Part shown: positions 35,319 to 45,088 of the stretch, in pieces
Position numbering within the stretch: position 1 is the first letter of the stretch
Layout of the letters: the number at the start of each line of letters is the position of its first letter
Assembly: GCA_963205255.1 (NCBI GenBank)
Contig: CAUJIK010000107.1
Coordinates: forward strand, 1 to 45,088
Direction of reading: 5' to 3'
DNA length: 45,088 nucleotides
Source of the DNA: Pseudomonadota bacterium
GTDB taxonomy: Bacteria; Pseudomonadota; Gammaproteobacteria; Steroidobacterales; Steroidobacteraceae
Translations under genes and position numbers: made by a program
Notes under the pieces: model-generated
The model's database searches: none
Told to the model about the DNA's origin: nothing
Seen by the model: the letters and a program-made list of their open reading frames with translations, nothing else

Positions 35319-36002
35319 ATGCACGACTACCAATCAGAATTCATCCGTCTCGCGCTCGACCGCAAGGTGCTGCGCTTCGGCGAGTTCACGCTCAAGTCCG
35401 GGCGCATCAGTCCCTATTTCTTCAATGCCGGCTCTTTCGACGACGGCGCATCGCTCGCGGTGCTGGGCCGCTGCTATGCCGCGGCCATCGTGCGCTCAGG
35501 GCTAGCCTTCGACATGCTGTTCGGCCCTGCCTACAAAGGCATTCCGCTGGCCGCCACCACCGCGGCGGCGCTGCACACCCACCACGGCCGCAACCTGCCC
35601 TTCGCCTTCAACCGCAAGGAAGCCAAATCCCATGGCGAGGGCGGCAGCATCGTGGGCCGGGCGCTCGCCGGCCGTGTGCTGATCGTGGACGATGTGATCA
35701 CCGCCGGCACCGCCATCCGCGAGTCGGTGGAGATCATCCGCGCGGCCGGCGCCATCCCGGTGGGCGTCGCGCTGGCGCTGGACCGGCAGGAACGTGGCCG
35801 CGACGCCGATGGCGGCGAACGCGCCGAATCCGCGGTGCAGGAGGTGGCGCGGCTGTTCGGCATGGCCAGCGTGAGCATCCTGTCGCTCAGCGACCTGATC
35901 GAGGCCATGCGCGGCGGCAGCGGGCCGCTGGCCGCCGGCCTGCCCGAAGGCCAGCTGGCCGCGATGGAAGCCTACCGGGTACGCTACGGCGCGCGGGAGT
36001 AA
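35319..36002 (+). CDS. pyrE: Orotate phosphoribosyltransferase
   Basis: This 227-residue protein matches Pyr[19 protein letters not shown] near the start, [28 protein letters not shown] (the flexible catalytic loop) and [13 protein letters not shown] (120-132, PRPP-binding motif). It joins orotate to phosphoribosyl pyrophosphate in pyrimidine synthesis. ATG 35319 gives the family N-terminus MHDYQSEFI; the in-frame codons further upstream are not conserved. The next gene starts 12 bases after its stop and may be co-transcribed. Confidence 0.93.
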   Translation: MHDYQSEFIRLALDRKVLRFGEFTLKSGRISPYFFNAGSFDDGASLAVLGRCYAAAIVRSGLAFDMLFGPAYKGIPLAATTAAALHTHHGRNLPFAFNRKEAKSHGEGGSIVGRALAGRVLIVDDVITAGTAIRESVEIIRAAGAIPVGVALALDRQERGRDADGGERAESAVQEVARLFGMASVSILSLSDLIEAMRGGSGPLAAGLPEGQLAAMEAYRVRYGARE

Positions 36003-36014
36003 CGGAGGATCGCC

Positions 36015-36653
36015 ATGAACAGCACTCTGAGGGCGGGACTTTCCCTGCTGCTGGCCTTCACCGCAGCCCAGGCTCTGGCCGCGGACAGCGGCAAGGGCGG
36101 CAAGACCTACAGATGGGTCGACGACAAGGGCGTCACGCACTATGGCGACGTGGTGCCGCCGGAATACGCGCGCCAGAGCCGCGCCGAACTCAACAGCCAG
36201 GGCGTCACGGTGCGGGAGTTTCCCGCGCAGATGACCGAGGCCGAAGCAGCCGCGGCGCAGACGGCGGCGGCCGAACAGGCGCGGCGCCGGCAACACGACC
36301 AGTTCCTGCTCACCACCTACACCAGGGCCTCGGACATCGAACAGCTGCGCGACGAGCGCCTGGCGCTCATCGACGGCCAGATGCGCCTGGCTCATGGTTC
36401 GATCGAATCCGTGAACCAGCGACTCACGACGCTCGAAAGCCGTATGCGCAGCTTCAAGCCCTACGCCTCCAGTGCCAACGCAAGGCGCATGCCCGACCAG
36501 CTCGCTGAAGAGGTGGTGCGCACGCTGCACGAGAAGCGGTCGCTGCAGGAAAGCCTCGCCGGGCGCGAAGCCGAAAAAAAGGAATTGCGCGAGCGTTTCG
36601 ACACCGATCTCGCGCGCTACCGGGAACTGACCGCCGCGCGTCAGCCCCGGTAG
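36015..36653 (+). CDS. DUF4124 periplasmic protein with coiled coil
   Basis: This 212-residue protein has a signal peptide ending ALAADS (about residue 23), then a DUF4124 domain (KTYRWVDDKGVTHYGDVVPPE), followed by long charged helices that probably form coiled coils (residues 80-205). DUF4124 proteins are common envelope proteins of Gammaproteobacteria with no known reaction. It has an AACGGAGG-type ribosome site ahead of ATG 36015 and sits 12 bases behind pyrE. Its stop is nine bases from the stop of the convergent gene. Confidence 0.75.
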   Translation: MNSTLRAGLSLLLAFTAAQALAADSGKGGKTYRWVDDKGVTHYGDVVPPEYARQSRAELNSQGVTVREFPAQMTEAEAAAAQTAAAEQARRRQHDQFLLTTYTRASDIEQLRDERLALIDGQMRLAHGSIESVNQRLTTLESRMRSFKPYASSANARRMPDQLAEEVVRTLHEKRSLQESLAGREAEKKELRERFDTDLARYRELTAARQPR

Positions 36654-36662
36654 CCGCCTGGC

Positions 36663-37712
36663 CTAGCGAACGCTGTAGCCCCTGCCCGTCAGGCAAGCGC
36701 TCATGGCGCGCAGGTAATCGGCGCGCAGGTCCGGATCATAGTTTCCCTGCACCGGATCGTAGCCGGTTTCACCCACCGCCCAGCTGTGGCACTCATAGCG
36801 GTCATCCGCCTGCTGCTGCTCGCTCTGGCCGCGTGCCGGATACACGTACAGCTCATCGTCGTCGAAGGTGGCCTCCTCTTCGACAGCCGCATCGCCATAG
36901 GGTGAACGCGTCACCACGTAGCCGCGGCGCGCCGGTTCATAGAGGTAGTAAGTGTCGTCGGCGAAGAAATAGCGGTTGCTGCCGTACCAGAACGAGGTGT
37001 GATAGCCCGGCAGGTACGAGACGAACAGGCCTATCGGCGCCGCGACGATGGCGAACTGCGAACCCCACGGCCGGTACCAGTGGCCGGAGGAGTAGTAGTA
37101 CGGCCGGCCGTTCCAGTGGTAGCGCGCATAGCCGGTGGGCAGCACCGGCACATGGCGGCGCGGCGGCACCGGGCGATAGTTGTTGCGCGGCGGCGCGGGA
37201 CGGTAGCCGCTCCCACGATCATTGAGGTTCTGCCACACGCCCTGCTGCGGCAGGCGCACGGCCGGACGGTCGTTGCCGCGCGCGCTGTTGCCCGCATTGT
37301 TGCCACGGCCGTTGCGCGTCGCGGTGTCGCGCGCGTTGTCGCGGGCGAAACGCGGCCCGTCGTAGCGGCCGGCGTTGTCGCTGCTGGCGTTCTGCGGCGG
37401 CGGGTTCGGACGATTCGCGTTGCCCTGCGGCGGGCTCGGGCGATTGGCCGCCGCGCCATCATTGCGCCGCGGCGGTGGCGCGGCATTGCCGCGATTTTCC
37501 GCGCGCGGCGGGCTTGCTTCGCGCGCCGGCTGGGCACGCTGCTCGCGGCGCTCGACCGCCCGCTGCGCCTGATGCTCGACCTGGCGCTCCCTGGCAGCCT
37601 GCACGGCCCCCGGATTGATGATGCCCGCCGAGGCCACCGTGGTGCAGGCCAGCAGCGCGCCGGCCAGCAAGGGCAGGAGCAGGGCTGAACGGTTACGGTT
37701 GATGGCATTCAT
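36663..37712 (-). CDS. DUF6515-like envelope protein with C-terminal YPxxGQS module
   Basis: This 349-residue protein has a signal peptide and possible lipobox (LLACTTVASA). A long low-complexity linker rich in Arg, Asn, Pro and Gln (residues 35-185) follows. A Tyr/Gly/Trp-rich core comes next (YARYHWNGRPYYYSSGHWY, APIGLFVSYLPGYHTSFWYG), as in DUF6515 proteins. The C-terminus carries a small module: YVYPARGQS, DRYECHSWAVGETGYDP, and SACLTGRGYSVR at the very end. The same module, split by an insert, is in the next gene upstream (37722-38255). A cell-surface role is likely but unknown. Confidence 0.7.
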   Translation of the reverse strand: MNAINRNRSALLLPLLAGALLACTTVASAGIINPGAVQAARERQVEHQAQRAVERREQRAQPAREASPPRAENRGNAAPPPRRNDGAAANRPSPPQGNANRPNPPPQNASSDNAGRYDGPRFARDNARDTATRNGRGNNAGNSARGNDRPAVRLPQQGVWQNLNDRGSGYRPAPPRNNYRPVPPRRHVPVLPTGYARYHWNGRPYYYSSGHWYRPWGSQFAIVAAPIGLFVSYLPGYHTSFWYGSNRYFFADDTYYLYEPARRGYVVTRSPYGDAAVEEEATFDDDELYVYPARGQSEQQQADDRYECHSWAVGETGYDPVQGNYDPDLRADYLRAMSACLTGRGYSVR

Positions 37713-37721
37713 GGGTGCACC

Positions 37722-38255
37722 TCACTTCACGGAATAGCCGCGCCCATCGAGGCACGCGGACAGGGCGCGCCGATAGCCGGCGCCCTCACGTTCATGGCGG
37801 CCGCCCCGGCCGTCGAGCTGCTGCCCGATGCGCGCCGCCTCGGCTTCCTGGGCGTTGGCCGCGACGGCGCCGAGCATGCTGCCGGCAACGGCGCCGATGA
37901 TCGCGCCCTTGGCGGTGTCGCCGCGATCGGCCACCATCGCCCCCAGCACCGCGCCTGTGACCGCTCCAGCCGCCACGGTCTGGTCGGCCGGCCGGGCCGG
38001 CACCACGCTGGCGCGCGCCTGCGCCGGCATCGCATGGCGCGAGGGATCGAAGCCCGATTCCCGCGCCGCCCACACATGGCAATCATAGCGGTCGCGATCG
38101 ACCTGTGCCGGCGACTGCCCATGCCGCGGGTAAACATAAACCTGCGGCGGCGGCGGGGCCTCATACCGGGGCGCGGGCCGCGCGGCGGGAGCGCTGGCGC
38201 AGCCAGCCAGCATGGCGGCGGCAAGAACCAGGGGAATCGCGGTTTTCGTGTTCAT
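37722..38255 (-). CDS. Glycine-zipper lipoprotein with split YPxxGQS module
   Basis: This 177-residue protein has a clear lipoprotein signal with lipobox MLAGC (Cys19). The first part of the module (YVYPRHGQS, DRYDCHVWAARESGFDP) is followed by a glycine zipper of about 50 residues (AVTGAVLGAMVADRGDTAKG, then AIIGAVAGSMLGAVAA). The second part of the module closes the chain (YRRALSACLDGRGYSVK). Glycine zippers of this kind insert in or lie on membranes, as in SlyB/Rcp proteins. Only nine bases separate it from the DUF6515 gene, so they form an operon. The cysteines of the module (DCH, ACL) are conserved between the two. Confidence 0.75.
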   Translation of the reverse strand: MNTKTAIPLVLAAAMLAGCASAPAARPAPRYEAPPPPQVYVYPRHGQSPAQVDRDRYDCHVWAARESGFDPSRHAMPAQARASVVPARPADQTVAAGAVTGAVLGAMVADRGDTAKGAIIGAVAGSMLGAVAANAQEAEAARIGQQLDGRGGRHEREGAGYRRALSACLDGRGYSVK

Positions 38256-38381
38256 GGGGCAAGCCTACGCGGCCGCCCTGAACCCAATCTGAATGCCCTG
38301 GCTTGCGCCGCTGCATGCGCAATCCTTGCAGCAAGGCGATTTCAGCGGCCGCCTCGGTCCTCTGCCGCTGGTGCTGCTCGC

Positions 38382-38489
38382 GTGCCGTCGGTGAATGGCA
38401 ACTGGAAAGGCACGGCGAGCGCGGATGGAGCCACGCTGACAGGCAGCTGGTCGCAGGGCACACCAATGCCCCTGGTATTCACGCGCGTG
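38382..38489 (+). pseudogene. Fragment of a secreted hydrolase N-terminal domain
   Basis: About 36 codons read VPSVNGNWKGTASADGATL, then TGSWSQGTPMPLVFTRV. This GxWxGxxSxDGxxLxGxWxQGxPMPLxFxR pattern occurs in the beta domain ahead of some secreted alpha/beta hydrolases and serine hydrolases. There is no signal peptide, no catalytic domain and no proper stop after it. It is the only recognisable thing in the 356-base gap 38256-38612 apart from the hairpin at 38555-38581. Confidence 0.4.
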
Positions 38490-38554
38490 TCTTCGACATC
38501 GGCTGCGCGGACGCGCACTTCATGGATGGCGCAGTGGTAACAACGCCAGAAACG

Positions 38555-38581
38555 CCGAGGGGGCGCAATGCGCCCCCTCGG
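38555..38581 (-). terminator. Strong hairpin after the TonB-receptor gene
   Basis: CCGAGGGGGCGC (38555-38566) pairs over all 12 bases with GCGCCCCCTCGG (38570-38581) around AAT. It lies 31 bases past the stop of the receptor gene and is flanked by short A and T runs (GAAACG and GGTTTC). It probably ends that transcript. Confidence 0.65.
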
Positions 38582-38612
38582 TTTCAGACAACGGAACTGG
38601 AAGTGCCGCTGC

Positions 38613-41036
<2,424 letters not shown>

Positions 41037-41115
41037 ATGATTCCCCAGTTAAGGATCGGGATTACTGCCCAGGCAGAAAATTGCGGGCAACAGCGGCGCG
41101 GAGACTAACTGTTGC

Positions 41116-41127
41116 TTTTGCGCAAAA
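41116..41127. promoter_or_regulatory. 12-bp palindrome upstream of the TonB-receptor gene
   Basis: TTTTGCGCAAAA is a perfect palindrome 80 bases upstream of the receptor start and 25 bases from the dut stop. It may be a repressor site. Nothing else in the gap 41037-41151 is recognised. Confidence 0.3.
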
Positions 41128-41151
41128 CAATGATTTCGTCAGTCGAAATGA

Positions 41152-41607
41152 TCAGCGCGTACCGCTATGCCCGAAGCCGCCAGAACCGCGGTTGGTGGTG
41201 GCGAATTCATTTACCACATTGAGTTGCATTTGTACAACAGGCACTACCACCAGCTGCGCGATGCGCTCGCCCGGCTCGATGGTGTACGTCGCCTGGCCGC
41301 GATTCCAGCAGGAGACCATGAGCTGGCCCTGGTAGTCCGAATCGATGAGGCCGACCAGGTTCCCGAGCACGATGCCGTGTTTGTGACCCAGCCCCGAGCG
41401 CGGCAGGATCACCGCCGCAAGGCCGGGATCGTCGATGTGGATGGCCATGCCGGTGGGGATCAGCGTGGTCGCGCCCGGCTCGAGCACCAGCGGCGCATCG
41501 ATCACCGCGCGCAGGTCGAGGCCCGCGGAGCCCGGCGTGGCGTAGGCCGGCAGGGGCCATGTGGTTCCCAGGCGCGCATCGAGCACGCGCACATTCAGTT
41601 GCTGCAT
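41152..41607 (-). CDS. dut: dUTP diphosphatase
   Basis: This 151-residue trimeric dUTPase has the five family motifs, among them AGLDLRA (28-34), PRSGLG (69-74), [13 protein letters not shown] (82-94), PGERIAQLV (112-120) and the C-terminal [10 protein letters not shown]. It turns dUTP into dUMP, keeping uracil out of DNA. ATG 41607 gives the usual length; an in-frame extension to 41754 would run into the coaBC gene and is not conserved. The gene follows coaBC with 38 bases between them, a classical pairing in Proteobacteria. Confidence 0.93.
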   Translation of the reverse strand: MQQLNVRVLDARLGTTWPLPAYATPGSAGLDLRAVIDAPLVLEPGATTLIPTGMAIHIDDPGLAAVILPRSGLGHKHGIVLGNLVGLIDSDYQGQLMVSCWNRGQATYTIEPGERIAQLVVVPVVQMQLNVVNEFATTNRGSGGFGHSGTR

Positions 41608-41645
41608 CGGGGGATCCTGTCGGTCCGTCGGAAAATCCGCGCAAT

Positions 41646-42848
41646 CTAGCGCGACGCGCGCTCGAGGAAGCGCGCGGCGATGAAATCCATCAGCTTCGCG
41701 GCCAGCACCGTCTTGGCGCCCACGCCCAGCTCCTGCCGGCCGCCATTGGGCCACAGCAGCAGCAGCGCATTGTCGTCCTGCTCGAACACCTTGTTGTCGC
41801 CCACTTCATTGGCGGCGATCAGATCGAGGTTCTTGCGCGTGAGCTTGGCCAGTGCATGCTGCTCGACATCGTTGGTCTCGGCCGCAAAGCCCACGGTGTA
41901 GGGCCGGTCGGCGCGCTGCGCCACCGCGGCGAGGATGTCCACGGTGCGCTCCATGCACACCTCCAGCTTGTCGCTGACTTTCTTGATCTTGCAGCTGGCG
42001 GGGTTCGCGGGGCGGTAATCGGCCACGGCCGCCGTGGCGATGAAGATATCGGTGCCAGCGATCTCGGCCATCACCGCGTCATGCATCTGCTGCGCGCTTT
42101 CCACGCTGACGCGGCGCACGCCGGCCGGCGCGCACAGGTTCACCGGCCCGCTCACCAGCACCACCTCGGCGCCGCGGTCGCGCGCGGCCTGCGCCACGGA
42201 ATAGCCCATCTTTCCCGAGCTGCGATTGCTGATGAAACGCACCGGATCGATGCGCTCACGCGTGGGGCCGGCGGTGATCAGCACCTTGCGGCCCTTGAGC
42301 GGGCCCTCGGCGGGCAGCACCGCGAAGGCGGCAGCGGCGATGTCGGCTGGCTCCATCATGCGGCCTTCGCCGGTCTCGCCGCAGGCCTGGCTGCCGCTGT
42401 CCGGCCCGAACACCTGCACGCCGCGCGCGCGCAGGCGGGCGATGTTGTCCTGCGTGGCCGGGTTGGACCACATCAGGCGGTTCATGGCCGGCGCCACCGC
42501 CACCGGCGCGCTCGATGCCAGGCACAGCGTGGAAAGCAGGTTGTCAGCCATGCCATGGGCCAGATGCGCGAGGAAATCGGCCGTCGCCGGCGCGATGAGG
42601 ATGAGGTCGGCCCAGCGCGCCAGCTCGATGTGGCTCATCGCACGTTCGGCGGATTCATCCCACAGGTCGCTGCGCACTTCGCGGCCCGAAACGGCCTGAA
42701 AGGTCAGCGGCGCGACGAACTCGCGGGCGCTGGCGGTAAACACCACCTGCACCTCGGCGCCGCGCTCGATGAGCCGTCGCACGAGATCAGGACTCTTGTA
42801 CGCGGCGATGCCGCCGGTGACGCCCAGCAGGATGCGTTTGCCACTCAT
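41646..42848 (-). CDS. coaBC: Phosphopantothenoylcysteine decarboxylase / phosphopantothenate-cysteine ligase
   Basis: This 400-residue bifunctional enzyme has an N-terminal FMN-dependent decarboxylase part ([37 protein letters not shown], and [10 protein letters not shown] with the active-site Cys). The C-terminal ligase part has [20 protein letters not shown] then SSGKMG, and AAVADYRP. Together they make 4'-phosphopantetheine for coenzyme A from phosphopantothenate and cysteine. ATG 42848 is the family start. It is divergent from radC, with 111 bases between starts. Confidence 0.95.
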   Translation of the reverse strand: MSGKRILLGVTGGIAAYKSPDLVRRLIERGAEVQVVFTASAREFVAPLTFQAVSGREVRSDLWDESAERAMSHIELARWADLILIAPATADFLAHLAHGMADNLLSTLCLASSAPVAVAPAMNRLMWSNPATQDNIARLRARGVQVFGPDSGSQACGETGEGRMMEPADIAAAAFAVLPAEGPLKGRKVLITAGPTRERIDPVRFISNRSSGKMGYSVAQAARDRGAEVVLVSGPVNLCAPAGVRRVSVESAQQMHDAVMAEIAGTDIFIATAAVADYRPANPASCKIKKVSDKLEVCMERTVDILAAVAQRADRPYTVGFAAETNDVEQHALAKLTRKNLDLIAANEVGDNKVFEQDDNALLLLWPNGGRQELGVGAKTVLAAKLMDFIAARFLERASR

Positions 42849-42959
42849 GTGCGGATTATCACGGGTCGCAAGTGGAATTTTCCATGTTCCACACTGGATA
42901 TGCTCATCACGCCCGGCGCATTGCCACGTGCAGACTCCATCACATCATCGGAGTCGCGC

Positions 42960-43634
42960 ATGTCCATACGAGAGTGGCCGGCACAGGAACGCCCCCGCGA
43001 GAAACTGCTGCTGCGGGGGGCGCAATCCCTCAGCGAAGCAGAGCTGCTGGCCGTGCTGTTCGGCAGCGGCCAGCGCGGCTGCGACGCGGTGACGCTGTCC
43101 CGCAACCTGCTCGGCCATTTTGGTTCGCTGCGCTCACTGCTGGCGGCAGATGCCGGCACGGCATGCACCACGCCTGGCCTCGGCGCGCGCCGCCACGGGC
43201 TGCTGCAGGCGGCGCTGGAGCTCTCGCGCCGGCATTACCTCGCGCAGCTCGCGGCCGGCCCGATGCTGGAATCCCCGCTCGCCACGCGCAGCTTCCTCAT
43301 CGCCCAGCTGCGCGACCGGCCCTATGAGGTGTTCTGCTGCCTGCACCTCGACAACCGCCACCGGCTGATCGCCTTCGAGGAGCTGTTCCGCGGCACGATC
43401 GACGGGGCCAGCGTGCACCCCCGGGAGGTGGTGCGGCAGGCGCTGGCCCGCAATGCCGCGGCCGTGATTCTGGTCCACAACCACCCTTCCGGCGTGGCAG
43501 AGCCCAGCCAGGCCGACGAACTCATCACCCACCGCCTCAAGGACGCCCTCGGGCTGGTGGATATCCGGGTGCTGGACCATCTCATCGTGGGGGATGGGCG
43601 CTGCCTGTCGTTTGTGGAGCGCGGGCTGATCTAG
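42960..43634 (+). CDS. radC: RadC family JAB/JAMM-domain protein
   Basis: This 224-residue protein has a helix-hairpin-helix-like N-terminus ([21 protein letters not shown]) and a JAMM metalloprotease-like domain with the metal motif HNHPSG (173-178) and Asp186. The function of RadC is not settled despite its old name. ATG 42960 has GGAG six bases upstream; the open frame continues upstream, but that part is antisense to coaBC. The gene is the first of the coaBC-radC divergent pair seen in many Gammaproteobacteria. Confidence 0.9.
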   Translation: MSIREWPAQERPREKLLLRGAQSLSEAELLAVLFGSGQRGCDAVTLSRNLLGHFGSLRSLLAADAGTACTTPGLGARRHGLLQAALELSRRHYLAQLAAGPMLESPLATRSFLIAQLRDRPYEVFCCLHLDNRHRLIAFEELFRGTIDGASVHPREVVRQALARNAAAVILVHNHPSGVAEPSQADELITHRLKDALGLVDIRVLDHLIVGDGRCLSFVERGLI

Positions 43635-43646
43635 AGCGCCAGACCC

Positions 43647-43676
43647 TTGCAGGAGGCCGGCCCCGACTGGTATAAA
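43647..43676 (+). promoter_or_regulatory. Promoter for rpmB-rpmG
   Basis: TTGCAG (43647-43652) and TATAAA (43671-43676) with 18 bases between them resemble a sigma-70 promoter, just ahead of the ribosomal protein operon. The leader would be about 30 bases. Confidence 0.5.
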
Positions 43677-43713
43677 GCACGCCCTTTTTGGACCATAGAT
43701 CCAGGAAACTCCT

Positions 43714-43947
43714 ATGTCCCGCGTCTGCGAAGTCACCGGCAAGCGTCCGGCAGTCGGTAACCGCGTTTCGCACGCCAACAACAAGAAGCGCCGCCGCTTC
43801 CTGCCGAACCTGCACGTGCAGCGTTTCTGGCTCGAGGGCGAGAAGCGCTGGGTCAAGCTGCGCGTTTCGAGCAGCGCCCTGCGCACCATCGAGAAGAACG
43901 GCATCGACGCCGTGCTGGCCGAAATGCGCGCCAGCGGCAAGCTGTAA
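43714..43947 (+). CDS. rpmB: 50S ribosomal protein L28
   Basis: The 77-residue protein is a standard bacterial L28: [19 protein letters not shown] at the N-terminus, [18 protein letters not shown], and [18 protein letters not shown] at the end. It belongs to the large ribosomal subunit. AGGAAA (43703-43708) precedes ATG 43714. The rpmG gene follows after 18 bases in the same transcript. Confidence 0.97.
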   Translation: MSRVCEVTGKRPAVGNRVSHANNKKRRRFLPNLHVQRFWLEGEKRWVKLRVSSSALRTIEKNGIDAVLAEMRASGKL

Positions 43948-43965
43948 TTCCAGGAGGCCACGATC

Positions 43966-44121
43966 ATGCGTGAGAAGGTCAAACTGCTGTCCTCCGCGGG
44001 CACCGGTCATTTCTATGTGGCGATGAAGAACAAGCGCCTGCATCCAGAAAAGATGGAGCTGCGCAAGTACGACCCGGTCGTGCGCAAGCACGTGGCGTAC
44101 AAGGAAACCAAGATCAAGTAA
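43966..44121 (+). CDS. rpmG: 50S ribosomal protein L33
   Basis: A 51-residue protein, [20 protein letters not shown] to [11 protein letters not shown], matches L33 over its whole length. It has no CxxC pairs, so it is the zinc-independent form. AGGAGG (43952-43957) lies eight bases before ATG 43966. The N-terminus is slightly shorter than in E. coli. A strong terminator follows. Confidence 0.97.
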   Translation: MREKVKLLSSAGTGHFYVAMKNKRLHPEKMELRKYDPVVRKHVAYKETKIK

Positions 44122-44146
44122 GCAATGACTTTGTCTTGCTGATCGC

Positions 44147-44174
44147 GAAAAACCCGCTTCGAAGCGGGTTTTTT
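44147..44174 (+). terminator. Intrinsic terminator of rpmB-rpmG
   Basis: AACCCGCTTC (44151-44160) is followed by its exact complement GAAGCGGGTT (44161-44170) and four more T, with A residues on the other side. The stem plus T run is a textbook rho-independent terminator, 26 bases after the rpmG stop. Confidence 0.92.
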
Positions 44175-44244
44175 CGTTTGCGGGGCCGGTTGTCGCGTCC
44201 TGCCGAATATCAACAGACTCTGCGTTGCGTGGCATGCTCTGGCG

Positions 44245-45060
44245 ATGCCCGAGCTTCCCGAAGTCGAGACCACCTGCCGCGGCATCGCACCGCATGTATC
44301 CGGCCGCCTCGTCGCGCGGCTTGCTGTGCACAACCCGCGGCTGCGCTGGCCGGTGGCGGCGGATCTGCCGGAATGGGCGCAGGGTCAGCGCATCCTCGGC
44401 GTGGGCCGCCGCGCCAAGTATCTGCTGCTGACCCTGGAGCGCGGCCACCTGATGCTGCATCTGGGCATGTCCGGCAGTCTGCGCGTGCTGCCGGTAAACA
44501 CGGCGCGCGAGACGCACGATCACTTCGATCTGGAGATGGATTCAGGCTGGACGCTGCGCTTCAACGATCCGCGCCGCTTCGGCAGCCTCGCCCGCATCGA
44601 GGGAGACCCGGCCGCCCATCCGCTGCTGCGCGAGCTGGCTCCCGAACCTCTGGAACCCGGTTTCGACGGGCATTACCTGCATCGCATCACCCGGCGCCGG
44701 CGCGTCGCCATCAAGCAGGCGCTGATGAACAGCCGGCTGGTCGTGGGCGTGGGGAACATCTATGCCAGCGAGGCGCTGTTCCGCGCCGGCATCCGGCCCG
44801 GTCGCGCCGCGCGCAGCCTCACGGTGCAGGAATGCGCCCGCCTGGCAAGGACGGTGCGTCAGGTGCTCACCACGGCGATCCGCCACGGCGGCACGACGCT
44901 GCGCGACTATGTGAGCGCCGAGGGCAAGCCGGGCTATTTCCGCCAGAAGCTGTATGTCTACGAACGCGCCGGTCAGCCGTGCCGGCGTTGCGGCACCCTG
45001 ATCCGCCAGCGCCGGCAGGGCCAGCGCTCGACCTACTACTGCCCGAACTGCCAGAGCTGA
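44245..45060 (+). CDS. mutM: Formamidopyrimidine-DNA glycosylase
   Basis: This 271-residue DNA repair enzyme begins PELPEVETTCRGI after Met, where Pro2 is the catalytic nucleophile and Glu3 assists. Lys58 in RAKYLLL, GMSGSLRV, the H2TH region (VGVGNIYASEALF) and a C-terminal zinc finger with Cys246, 249, 266 and 269 complete the family. It removes 8-oxoguanine and cuts the backbone. ATG 44245 is fixed by the required Pro2. The gene stands behind the rpmG terminator and needs its own promoter, which I cannot place with confidence in 44175-44244. Confidence 0.96.
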   Translation: MPELPEVETTCRGIAPHVSGRLVARLAVHNPRLRWPVAADLPEWAQGQRILGVGRRAKYLLLTLERGHLMLHLGMSGSLRVLPVNTARETHDHFDLEMDSGWTLRFNDPRRFGSLARIEGDPAAHPLLRELAPEPLEPGFDGHYLHRITRRRRVAIKQALMNSRLVVGVGNIYASEALFRAGIRPGRAARSLTVQECARLARTVRQVLTTAIRHGGTTLRDYVSAEGKPGYFRQKLYVYERAGQPCRRCGTLIRQRRQGQRSTYYCPNCQS

Positions 45061-45063
45061 CCC

Positions 45064-45088
45064 ATGCGCACCCGCCTGCTGAGTCATT
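45064..45088 (+). CDS. Possible start of the next gene (cut by window edge)
   Basis: ATG 45064, three bases after the mutM stop, opens a frame MRTRLLSH that runs off the window. The close spacing suggests a gene co-transcribed with mutM. Eight residues are too few to name it. Confidence 0.3.

Overview
The window is a GC-rich (roughly two-thirds G+C by eye), gene-dense stretch of a gammaproteobacterial chromosome. Several things point this way: the rpmB-rpmG-mutM block next to radC, coaBC and dut; L28 and L33 proteins of E. coli type; MotAB, Uup, TrmB and AmpG homologues of proteobacterial type; and a large TonB-dependent receptor of the kind abundant in Steroidobacter/Nevskia/Xanthomonas-like lineages. 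The exact order is an inference and cannot be fixed from this sequence alone.

Layout. 1-1570 is the scar of a mobile island: the end of an unknown gene, a complete AbiEi antitoxin gene with a pair of operator-like repeats, a wrecked AbiEii toxin, and a 25-nt piece identical in layout to the 3' end of a tRNA-Gly (a likely attachment site). 1571-9888 (+) holds a hydroxyacyl-CoA dehydrogenase, a secreted amidase, an OsmC protein, a secreted trypsin-like protease overlapping an FHA membrane protein, an MFS carrier and a lipoprotein ending in seven FG-GAP repeats. 9946-11600 (-) holds a secreted M20 amidohydrolase and a small graveyard of gene tails. 11881-13359 (+) is a SulP anion transporter behind a recognisable promoter and a structured leader.

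13376-22372 (-) is the most interesting part: seven tightly packed or overlapping genes that join two mechanosensitive-channel-type proteins, a complete polyol (mannitol/sorbitol-type) ABC importer and a HAD-phosphatase/mannitol-1-phosphate dehydrogenase fusion. The fusion resembles the bifunctional enzyme that makes mannitol as an osmoprotectant in Acinetobacter. I read the set as one osmotic-adjustment operon: make mannitol, take back what leaks, and open release valves on down-shock. That reading is an inference from gene content and spacing.

22570-25739 (-) is motA-motB-rhomboid-thioesterase. 25838-28398 (+) is uup-trmB. 28402-29253 holds a 36-residue membrane peptide gene and a decayed membrane protein gene. 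29314-29934 (-) is a MarC protein. 30033-33889 (+) is a compact methylcitrate set (prpC-prpD-prpB) behind a small conserved gene. 33922-35250 (-) is an AmpG-like permease, and 35319-36653 (+) is pyrE with a DUF4124 protein. 36663-38255 (-) is a pair of envelope proteins that share a split module. 38613-41036 (-) is the TonB-dependent receptor. 41152-45060 is housekeeping: dut and coaBC (-), then radC, rpmB, rpmG and mutM (+).

Four places carry clear gene debris (AbiEii, a kinase/SDR tail pair, a membrane protein, a hydrolase fragment), all lying between intact operons.
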